Positions 36,780-47,100 of a stretch of DNA of 64,000 nucleotides are shown here, piece after piece. This DNA is from Chamaelirium japonicum (lineage: Eukaryota; Streptophyta; Magnoliopsida; Liliales; Melanthiaceae). Under the pieces are notes generated by a model. The model ran no database searches. It worked only from the letters and a program-made list of their open reading frames with translations, and was not told where the DNA came from. Location: positions 27,964,885 to 28,028,884 of the forward strand of contig OX393557.1 of assembly GCA_947650365.1 (NCBI GenBank), written 5' to 3'. Positions within the stretch are counted from its first letter, which is position 1. The number at the start of each line of letters is the position of its first letter. Position numbers and translations under genes: made by a program.

Positions 36780-37470
36780 ACACTATGAAACTTTCCATTA
36801 GTCGCATTTTTTCCTCAGTCACATTTTTTTTCCAAAACCTGCTCCATATCTAGTGTTCCGAGGCTAAACGTGGGTAGCTCGGATTTCAGGCCTACATTTG
36901 ATATGCCGAAAGTTATGTCATCTGTATGAACCTTTCGATTGATCACAATTTCGCCGGAAACCCGCGCTATATTCCTGAGGCAAAACGATGGTGATGCAGG
37001 TTTCAGGTCAAAATTCAATCGGCCAATAGGTTCATACCAAGAGGACCTTTAAATAGGAAAAATGATGAAAATGGCCCCGGTTTGAAACTTTCGGTTGGTA
37101 GCATTTTCTCCCAGAACCCGCGCCATAACCACTGTCCCGAGGCAAAACAAGGGTGGCACAGGGTTTCGAGCCAAAATTTGATTGTTCAAAAGTTTTATAC
37201 CGGAGAGGCCTTTAAAATGAAAAAAATATGAAAATTTCTCTGATGTGAAAATTTAAGGCGGTCGCATTTTCGATCGAAACCCACACCATATCCATCATCT
37301 CGAGGCAAAACAAGAGTGGCTCAGGTTTTGCGCTAAAATTCAATCAACTGAAAGTTTCATACAGAGGTCTTCTAAAAGGAAAAGCACAAAAATACCCTCG
37401 GTATGAGACAATTGTCTGGTCATATTTACGCCCAAAACCCGTGTCATATCCAACGTCCCAAGGTAGAAAA
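36780..37470. repeat. Second block of the about 150-bp tandem repeat
   Basis: Five units with CATATC...GTCCCGAGG cores at about 36844, 36965, 37122, 37287 and 37443 are the same family as 31747-32395. Spacing is 121-165 bp. Confidence 0.8.
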
Positions 37471-37501
37471 AAAAAATTTCTTCGGTGACAAGATTGTGGG
37501 T

Positions 37502-37507
<6 letters not shown>

Positions 37508-37576
<69 letters not shown>
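37508..37576. repeat. (CT)n microsatellite
   Basis: About 34 uninterrupted CT units. Confidence 0.95.
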
Positions 37577-37581
<5 letters not shown>

Positions 37582-37949
37582 GCATAGGGAAACTTTCGAG
37601 TGGGTCGCAGCGCATTTCACAAGGGATTAGCCCGAGCCCTAAGTGGGTCCATTGCCTAAAAGGTTTCAGGACAGCCACCAATATCAAAAAAATAAAATAG
37701 TAAACAATAACAATAAATAAAAAAAGGTGTCATAAATGGAGGCCTGTACATAATCCAATAGATCAACATTGATGTAGATGCAACAGAGGATTCATTGGTC
37801 TCGATCTTTCCCTTTTATATGTTTTGTTGTATTTATTAAGTAAATGTTTTAAAAAACTTGGAGAAGTTCGTACGTTTTGATTAGGAATGTTTTTTTGGGC
37901 GTCGTCCAAGGAGTTGAATCCTGATGCGATAAGCCTTTACCGGCGTTCT
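37577..37949. other. Gene-free spacer
   Basis: It contains a block at about 37745-37820 (GATGCAACAGAGGATTCATT) that recurs at about 38925-38960, probably parts of the same LTR-type repeat. No gene is seen. Confidence 0.4.
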
Positions 37950-38690
37950 CGACAATCTCCGGAGCCACGGTGAGCCCCAACCTCGTCAAGGGTAAGCCCC
38001 ATCCTGACTGCCGAGGTGCGGACGCGATAAGCAAATCCCGACGCTCTCGACGACCGCACATGGTACCGGCGCCACATGACCAGTGGACAGGACTAGATGC
38101 TACAACAAATCCGAGGTCAAGAACTGCATCCTTCGCAGATTGCTTGGACGACACGATGAAATCATAGGACCACATAGGCCTACCCAGCCCCTTCGCAGAT
38201 GTGGGACTAAACCAACAATCTCCCACTAACACGAGGTTAGGGCTTGACAAATTCCGAGGTCCCCCTCTCTCGTGCGGGGGACGATCTCCTGAGCCACGGT
38301 GATCCCCAACCTCGTCAAGGGTAAGCCCCATCCTGACTGCCGAAGTGGGGACACGATAAGCAAATTCCCGAAGCTCTCGACGACGACCGCACATTGTACT
38401 GGCGCCACATGACCAGTGCACAGGGCTAGATGCTACAACAAATCCGAGGTCAAGAACTGCATCCTTCGCAGATTGCTTGGATGACACGATGAAATCATAG
38501 GACCACAGAGGCCCACCCAGCCCCTTTGCCGATGTGGGACTAAACCAACAATCTCCCCCCTAACATGAGGTTAGGGCTTGACAAATTCCAAGGTCCCTCT
38601 CTCGTGCTATCACGAGAAGAGACACATCCTGTCTACACCTAGCCAGACTAAACCTAGCTAGGTAGAACCTCACTCTGATACCATTTTGAA
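37950..38690 (-). mobile_element. TRIM-like LTR remnant with a 329-bp tandem duplication
   Basis: Two direct copies, offset by 329 bp (GAGCCACGGTGA at 37962 and 38291), each end in GGACTAAACCAACAATCTCCC, whose inverse is a polypurine tract followed by a TGTTGG LTR start. About 120 bp further right, 38672-38684 reads CTCTGATACCATT, the inverse of the iMet primer site. Polypurine tract and primer site with almost nothing between them is the layout of a terminal-repeat retrotransposon in miniature on the minus strand. The right-hand LTR is not clear. Confidence 0.5.
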
Positions 38691-38740
38691 ATCATTGTGC
38701 AGCACACTAAGAAACTTGTCATACATGAAGGTCCACAAAC

Positions 38741-38875
38741 CTCCAGTCGGTCAGGCCCAGTCGGTGGGCCCAGTGTGCATCACAGCGGCAGGCGATCAAA
38801 CATTGAATCTCACTCCAGTGCCTGCCTGCGGCTATGATGCGTGCTGGGCCCACCGACCGGACCGTCCGACTGGAG
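38741..38875. repeat. Inverted repeat, about 48-bp arms
   Basis: CTCCAGTCGGTCAGGCCCAG at the left is mirrored at the right by a copy ending GTCCGACTGGAG. Both arms share CAGTCGGTGGGCCCA or its inverse. It lies just beyond the 3' end of gene 2 and could fold in a transcript that runs on. Confidence 0.75.
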
Positions 38876-38959
38876 GAGATCAGAACTCATAAACGATCCA
38901 ATAAACACTAGCTGATGAGGATGCAACAAAGGATACATTGGTATCAATCTTTCCCTCCT

Positions 38960-39134
38960 TCAACGTTAAATTACAGAGCAACTTACCAATCATAACTACA
39001 AGTCAAGATAGCCAAGGTTCTCCAATTCAAACTTGAGCTCCCAGAAAGAGAGAATACAGCATCGAACCCAAAGCCAGCAGTGATTTCCAACAGCTCAGCT
39101 GGATGTATTTGGGCACAACTCAAGAATCAAGAAT
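38960..39134 (-). other. Probable 3' untranslated region of gene 2
   Basis: This is unique sequence downstream of the stop codon. It runs until repeat-family sequence starts near 38960. A clear polyadenylation signal was not found. Confidence 0.4.
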
Positions 39135-41051
39135 TCAGACAATGGAGTCTGCAACCAGCTCACTTCCAGGTACCACATCAGTAGCAGGCTGCTGATGGAA
39201 GACCTTGACATGGCAGAGTGACCCACCGGCTTCATCGGCGAATGTAATTCTCCTTCCTTCCTTGCGGACACTAACAGAAGTTGCCTTGTTCTCCGTTGAT
39301 CTCTGCAATTGACGACATTATCGGGATCAGAACAAGCAATCGCTCGTAATCCAGATCAGTGGAAGTTCCAGATTATACCGAGATAAGAACAACCCACCAT
39401 TATTTTACAGAAACGATTGCAATCCCTTGACATTATCGACAACCATTTGTTCGTGGTCGATTCAAGTTCAGACGCGTGCTCAGTAGCTAACCTGATCTGC
39501 GTATGTGGAGAAAAGGGAATCAGCTGCATGAAATTTATTGATGCCGACAAATTTTAAGCAGATTAAAATTGGTAAGGGGAGCACTATAATATTAAAGAAT
39601 GCACCAACAGTAAGAAGGCGTAGAGAAAGCAGGAATGTAGACTTGTTTTAGTTAAGAAAAGGCTTAAAACATCAAAGATGTTTTTTCAATGGTCTATATT
39701 TCCCTCTAACCAACCGTAAACCATCAAGAATACTTCTTCGTCGCGATTCCTACCAAGGTTTCTCTTTGTAGTCGTTCGACGTTTTTCATATTTTTCTAAT
39801 ATCTTTCATCGATGTCGTTTTAGGTATTTCACTCCTGGTGCGGAGCAAGATTTGACAAACACATGTTTCGACTTTCGAGACCAGATCAGAACGGCATGCA
39901 TCCCGAGATAGGAAGCATGGACACTTCCCTAGACCTCCCGTACCCGTGTCGGACACCGACACTCGTCGGACACTCGCCGGACACGCACCGGACACACATG
40001 TGCCGTGTGCTACGTGCTTCTGGGAGCCGGACACGGTCGGACACTCCTCAACACTCGCCGGACACTCCTCGGACACTCGGGACACTACGGGTTAACGGAC
40101 TGTTCGATATAGGGTCGGGTTACAAGCTGTGGTGATTCAGTTTTGCCTTTAATCTATCTGATTCTCTGAGATTATAACATCAGAGAATCAGATAGGTTGA
40201 AGCCAAAACTGAATCGTAGTCGTTCTTTTGCATGCCATTTGGGCCTGAGTGTGATTCACTTGTCAATATGGTTATGATGGATGGTTACGATTCAAGTTTG
40301 GCTTTAACTTATCTTATCCTCTGTGGTTTCAGATAGGTTGAAGTCAAAACTGAAACACAACCGTTATTTTCCATACCATTTAGAGCTATCTGCGATTCAC
40401 CGATCGGGCTGGATGTAACTAACGATAGCGATTCAGTATGCATTAAAATTTCATTTTAGTTGTTTTCTATGAGATTTTTTCGGTTATTGAAATATATATG
40501 AATTGCAAACACACATAAAATATAAATTTAAAAATATAAATTTATTTTGCTGTGTCCCCGCCGTACCCGTGTCCTTTTTTAGGATTTGCCGTGTCGGTGA
40601 ACCCGTGTCGTGTCGTACCCGTGTCCCCGTACCAGTGCCAGTGCTTCTTAGATCCCGAGGCTTGAGGAAGAATTTTCGATCATTTTTAGAATTAATAATT
40701 CTTAAAATTTGTATTTTCGGAATAAAATAATTATTTTAATCCAAAATGATATAATTTAAAATTTATTAATTAGAAGCTTTAAATATCTTTTTAAGCGAGA
40801 TTTTGTTAAAGTTAAATCTTTTAAATTTGAAAATTAATATCTCTTGTTTTTTGTAGTTTTTTTTATGCTTATCTTACTATTACTTGATAACAAGTCATGT
40901 AAGGCTATTTATAGCCCCTATTAGTTATGAAAAGATCGATAAAGGTTATGAATGAAAAATTGTTTGTTTCCTACTGATGGGATTCATCCTCGCCCCCCCC
41001 CCCCCCAATTGGTGCCAACTCCAACAAACCCAAGGTGCTGAGTCCTAGTGG

Positions 41052-41122
<71 letters not shown>

Positions 41123-44100
41123 TTTTCTCAGCTATCATCTCAAAATGGCGATCGAGCGGAAATCTGCAGAATTTGTAACTATCCTACATTAGCATGGTAT
41201 CAAAGCTCCTATCACGATGTCCTATCGTTGTGACGGGTCCTCAAATCCCCGCTATCCCTTTGACCAATCATTCTATAACCGAGCATATGCTATAAAACCG
41301 ATGCCCATATCCGAGAGAATGATAGAAAGTATGTAGAATAGAAAGTAGAATGGGATAAGTCGATGGATAAGTTACGAGCAAAGATCAACACGATTGGTGC
41401 TCAAGGTGAATCTTCATCGGTACACCATCAATGGAGATCCCTGAAGAGACTCTTCATTCTGATGATCTTCCGCTTGTAGCAAAACCTCCTTACCTGGTTG
41501 GGTTCCAAGGAGCCCCCACCGCCACCAACTCTTTTCATGGTGTTTCTACTTGTGCTAGCACTTTTAGCAATATTGAAGATTCCGCCTTTATTGAAGCCAT
41601 TGTTGTCAAGGCGCGCCTAGGCGCAGGGAGACACCTAGGCCCCAGTGCACCTAGGCAAACTGCACTAAGCGGCAGGCTAAGCGCACCTAGGCTAGGCGCA
41701 CGCCTAGTTTAGGCATTGATTTTTTTTTTTTAAGTAAAACTCAACTCGCCCCCATCTTCTTTGTTCATTTGGTTGTTGTATTCTTGTTTATACTATGTGT
41801 TCATTGTGTTGCATGCATTTGATTAGAATATACTCAATTTAATATTAACAAGTGTTTGTATTCTATTTGTTCCTCTAGTTGTTTACTTGTTTATACTATG
41901 TATGTGTCATTGTGTTACATGCATTTGACTAGAATATGCTCGATTTCATGCTAGTAAGGTGTTATATTGCTACCTATTACATATATACCTGCAAGTATAG
42001 ACTATACATATATACCCGTGCATGGAGGATGACTATGCACATAAGGTCATGCCTATGCACATAAGGCGACGCCTAGGCGCGCCTAGGCTCCCTCCGGGCG
42101 CCTAGCCTCGCCATGACAACTATAATTGAAGCACTCGCCACCAGTCGTACTACCACCTACAGTTGATCGTGTGAAGATAGTTTTGCCAGCTGAGCCGTCA
42201 AAAGATGTCTACTTCAACACACTAGCCCCAACAATCAACTTCCTCGGGCTAAGACTTTCCATCCCCGGTGTGGGTGCTCCTTCACTTGGGCGCGATATGC
42301 TCAGCCAAGCTAGCACATCAAAGCACACCCAGGTAGCCGACTTCTTCAATCTGTGCCGGTACATCTCTGACTCCTGGTTCCAGAGCCCTTCCAGTGGACG
42401 GTTTGTGTGGGACCCAGAAGAAGATTGTTGTGTGCCGTGTCATCCACTATTAGGGCTACATCACCATATATTGTCTTTGAGACGCCCCTCCGGTGATCCT
42501 GATCTGTCATCTAGTGCTTCAGGATTCGACTTCCTACAACTCGAGGACGAGCTTCGTGTAGCGGAAGTGAATGATGCGAAGCAGGATTCGATGAGCACAT
42601 GTTTTGCGGCTAGATCTGCCTTGCATGTATCCCGAGACTTGAAGACGAATTTTTGAGTCATTTTTGAAATTAATAATTCTGATGATCTTCCTCTATTAGC
42701 AGAACCTCCTCTCCAGGTTGAGATTTCCGAGAAGCCCCCACCACCACCACCACTTTCCATGAAGTTTTTGCCTGTGACAACAGTTTCAGCAATATTGAAG
42801 ATTCCGCCTTGAGTTGAGCACTCGCCGCCAGGCATGCTACCACCTACAGTTGATCGTGTCAATATGGTTCCACCAGCCGAGCTGTCAAAGAATGTCGACT
42901 TTAGCACACTAACGCCGATTATCGACCTCTTCGGACTAGAATTTCCATCCCCGGTTCGGGTGCTCCTACTTCACTTGGGCGCAATATCCTCGTCCCAGCT
43001 AGCACATCAGCCCAGGTAGCCAACTTCTTCAGCCTGTGTCGGTACCTCTTCGACTCATGGTCCGAGTGCATCTCCAATGGACAGTTTGTATGGGACCTGG
43101 GAGACGACCGTTGTGTGCCGTGTCATCCACTATTAGGACTACATCACCAAATACTGACTTCAGACGCCCCTATAATGATCCTAATTTGTCATCTAGTGCT
43201 TCACGATTCGACTTTCAACAACTCGAGGATGAGTTCTGTGCAGCGAAAGTGAATGATGCGGAACAAGATTCGACGAGCACAGGTTTCGTGGCCATATCTG
43301 TGTTGCACGCATCCCGAGGCTTGAAGACGGATTTTCGAGCCATTTTCAGATTTACTAATTCTTGAAAATTATATTTTAGAATAAAATATTAATTTTGAAA
43401 TAAAATAATTATGTTCTTCTAAATTTATAATTTTAATCCGAAAACACTATATTTTTAATTTTTTAATTATGGAAGCTTTAAATATCTTTTTAATAAATAT
43501 TTGGATAGATTTAGATCTTTTAAATTTAAGAAGGGTTATCTTTTTTGTTATTATCTTTTAGGAAAGTTATCTTTTTTGTTATCTTTTAGGAATATTATCT
43601 TTTTAGAAAGGTTATCTTTTGTTTTTCTATTTAAAGAGGTTCTTGCCTCTCTTTGTAAGCATGCTATGAATGAATGAATAGCAGATGGGATTCATCCTTT
43701 TTCCCTCGTTGGTGCCGACTCCAACAAACCCTTAGTGTCGACTCCTAATGGTCTATCTCTCCCATCCCCACTTCTATCTCTCTCGGTTCTCATATCAAGA
43801 TGACGATCCAGTGGAAATTTGTGGGGTTTGTAGTCATCCTGCATCACCTCCTTTCTTGACCCCTCCACAATAATCTTTTGTCTTTATTATACATGCTCAT
43901 ACCATCTTAATTTACTCTTTAGTGTTTTATTGTAAATTTGTGCAACTCTTATGCTAGTGCTTTTTTTGTGTGTGTAACCCATAGTTGTCAAGGCGAGGCT
44001 AGGCGTCCGGAGGGAGCCTAGGCGTGACCTTATGTGATCAAGCATCCTCCAGGCACAGGTATATATGTATAGTCTATACTTGCAGGTATATATGTAATAG

Positions 44101-47100
44101 GCAGCAATAAAACACCTTACTAACATGATTTTGAGCATATTCTATTCAAATGCATGCAACACAATGACACATTGTACATAGGCGTGACCTTAGGTGCATA
44201 AGCATCCTCCATGCACGGATATATACGTATAGTCTATACTTGCAGGTATATATATAATAGACATCAATATAACACCTTACTAACATGAAATTGAGCATAT
44301 TATATTCAAATGCATGCAACACAATAACACATACATAGTATAAACAAGCAAAAAACAAACGGAATAAATAAAATACAAACACTTGCTACCATAAAATTGA
44401 GCATATTCTAATCAAATACATGCAACACAATGAACACATAGTATAAACCATTGTTCAAAAACTCGAAACTCAGACTCGACTGTTAGCCAAGTCAAATAAA
44501 CTCGATCCGACTCGGTCGAGTTTTCTCCGAACTCATTCCGACTCGGCCAAATAACTCAACTCGAAATCTGTCTGAGTTGACTCGGTCCTACTCGGCCCAG
44601 TTTTTTTGAGTTATAAAACAGTGGTATAAACAAGTATACAACAACAAAATAAACAAAGAAAATGGGGGCGGGTTGGGTTTTATTTAAAAAAAAAAATCAA
44701 TACCTAAAACTAGGCGTGCGCCTAGCCTACGTGCGCATAGACCGTCGCTTAGTGTTGTTCGCCTAGGCGCACTGGGGCCTAGTTGTCTCCATGCGCCTAG
44801 TGCGCCTAGGCGCGCGCCTTGACAACAATGGTGTAACCATGAATTGGTTTTTTTTTCTTATTATTTTTCTAATGTATAACACTTGCACCACACCATATCC
44901 TTCCAAATTTTGCCACACGTCCATCTCATCATCCTCATCGTTGTCATACAGATCTTCTGTTATTTAAACCTTATTTATGGCCCAACATTCTGAATCATAC
45001 AATATTGCATGCCTTATTGTTGATTTGTTATTTACCCTAGAGGCATGTCGATCATTTAGCAACTCGAATCCCCTCTCCACTTTGATCACATAGCAATGCA
45101 AAGGCATGTGTTGAGCATATACCTTTGCCTCAGTAATAGGTGGACAAATATATTTTTCTGAAAAATAACAATAGGTTGACAAATATGAATGATCAAAATG
45201 AACAATGCTTACTACATGATCTCTATAGTTCATTGCATCAATAGATTGTGTACATGTGTGCAAATGTTAATGCAATTGGAATGTTGTGTAAAGAGTTAAA
45301 ATAAGCATTCTAAACAGTTAAGGAAAACTTTCGAAGATAAGGGCTAAAAAATAAGTCAAGCTAAAATGAAAAATATGGAGCGCTATTTTAATGAAAATAA
45401 TAATGATAATGAAGTCCATTTCACAATTGATGGCCAAGAAGTACAATAATGTGGTTGTTTTCGATATCCTGGGTCTGTCATACAGAAGAATGAAGAGAAA
45501 GATGATATATCCAATAGGATAAAGTTGGTTTGATGAAGTGGATAAATACCTCAAGAGTGTTATATGATAGACACATGCCTTTAAGACTTATATGTAAATT
45601 TTACAAGACAACAATAAGATAATGGAGAGCAAAATGTGCCGAAAAACTAGGAGGGTTAGTGTGGGGAATTAGTGTATTTAGAGAAAGAGTTGGAGTGGCA
45701 CCAATTGAGGACAAGATAATGGAGAGCATATGAAAAAGGTTTGGGCAAGTATAACATAGAGCAAAGGCGGCCCAATAAGGAGAGGGTCTCATATTAGTGT
45801 GCAAGGTCCACGGAGGAGGTGAAGACCTAGGATAACTTTGATTGAAGGCATGGAAAAACTTTCATTGACAACAAATATAGCCCGAAATAAAATGAATGGT
45901 GAAGAAGGATTCATGAAGCTGACCCAAAGTCAATGGGCCATGGCTTGATGGTTATCGTTATGGTTGAAGCATCTTGGGTTGGGAACGTAAAGCTACAAAT
46001 TAGGTATGAGTGTAAAAGACAGATTCAACTTTAAAGCTGAAAATGTGCAATCTAATGGCTGGCTTAATTATAATGGTAGAAATAGTAGTGTAAGATCTCA
46101 GATATTTAATCCCAGGGCAATCTCAGAAAACTATCACATGGTTATGGTGTCATTTTTTGTGCCTAACTTTTCCTTCAGAGGTAGGAGGTGATGTACATGT
46201 TTTTGGCAATGCAAGTGGATATCAAGCAAATGCTTCAACTAACTAAACCAATTTAGTTTGAAACAGAGGGTTCCAGGGTATAGCCTATACCTCTTCAGTA
46301 GTAAATTTTGAAAGTCCAAGGGACCATGCTTCTGAGCATAGAGTCTCTTCTACAATGTTTTTCATGGAGTCCAACCCATTCAGAAGCTTTGTTGCTATAC
46401 TTTTGATATCATGCATCTGTCGCAATGAAAATCGAATCGCCTCCTCGCTCTTCATGTGGAACAATGAGCTATTCATGCAAGAACAAGGTGCGCTGCAAGA
46501 AGATTCTGGTGACTTGAGAATTCCTTTGGTAACTGGACGAAGAGAGTAATTTCTATTGCTTTTTGGCCTCTTGATCATTCTCTCAGGCCCCAGCATCGCT
46601 GCACCTTCCCTGTAACCTGAGTAGCAACGACGAAATTGTATCTTTTTAACCATTTCACAAAGAAAAGCCTCTACCTACTATCTAAAAGTTTTGGGCACCA
46701 CCATCAAGCACAACAATAGGAGGAAAAGAGCTAAGTACACGAGCATAATTCTTACCAGAAAGTTTTATGGCATCATTTAAATCATTGCTATTTAAAGCCT
46801 GGCAAAGCATTTCCTGAGAATCCGGAGAGAATGTCTGCCAAGTATAAACAACTAAACTAAGTCTGGCTCATTAGAAAAGAGGCATAAACATGGGAATTAC
46901 ACAAACAGGAGAATCCGAACCTTTCTATTTGATAATATCTTTCTTGGGGGACCTTGGGTCTTCATGCCTGGTTCCCAATTGAATTCTTTTACCAGGTCTT
47001 GTCCGTCTGTATCAACTGAGTGGGAGATATCTGCTGTAGAAGATGAAAGCCTATTAGAAGCTTCACATATTTTGTCATCAGAGTGGTGTGAGCCATTGAC

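Larger units (their letters stand above)
39840..40855. repeat. Third copy of the 41.4-43.7 kb repeat, interrupted
   Basis: GCGGAGCAAGATTTGAC to GCATCCCGAG at the left, and CCCGAGGCTTGAGGAAGA to the TTTTTAGAATTAATAATTCT block at the right, match 43256-43500. The element at 39908-40651 separates the halves. Confidence 0.6.
43862..45060 (-). pseudogene. LINE reverse-transcriptase 3' end relic, minus strand, interrupted
   Basis: On the minus strand, 45060-44960 codes for a fragment with TIRHAILYDSECWAINK. This matches the C-terminal part of plant LINE reverse transcriptases (usually RPAMLYGAECWAVKK). The frame decays and is cut by the element at 43980-44830, then resumes near 43960-43890 with KLRWYEHV, the LRWFGHV motif. 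It is non-functional. Confidence 0.65.
39497..46290 (-). other. Intron 4 of gene 2, 6794 bp, filled with transposable elements
   Basis: The donor GAG|GTATAG and acceptor CATACGCAG|ATC are in the same phase (0). Other introns of this gene are 86-139 bp, so this one has grown about fifty-fold. It contains the hAT-like elements, LINE relics, tandem duplication and microsatellites listed separately. Confidence 0.8.

Noticed and set aside
42126..42656. 176-codon ORF in intron 4
   Set aside because: It lies in the tandem LTR-like repeat; the second repeat copy does not keep the frame and no motif is found.
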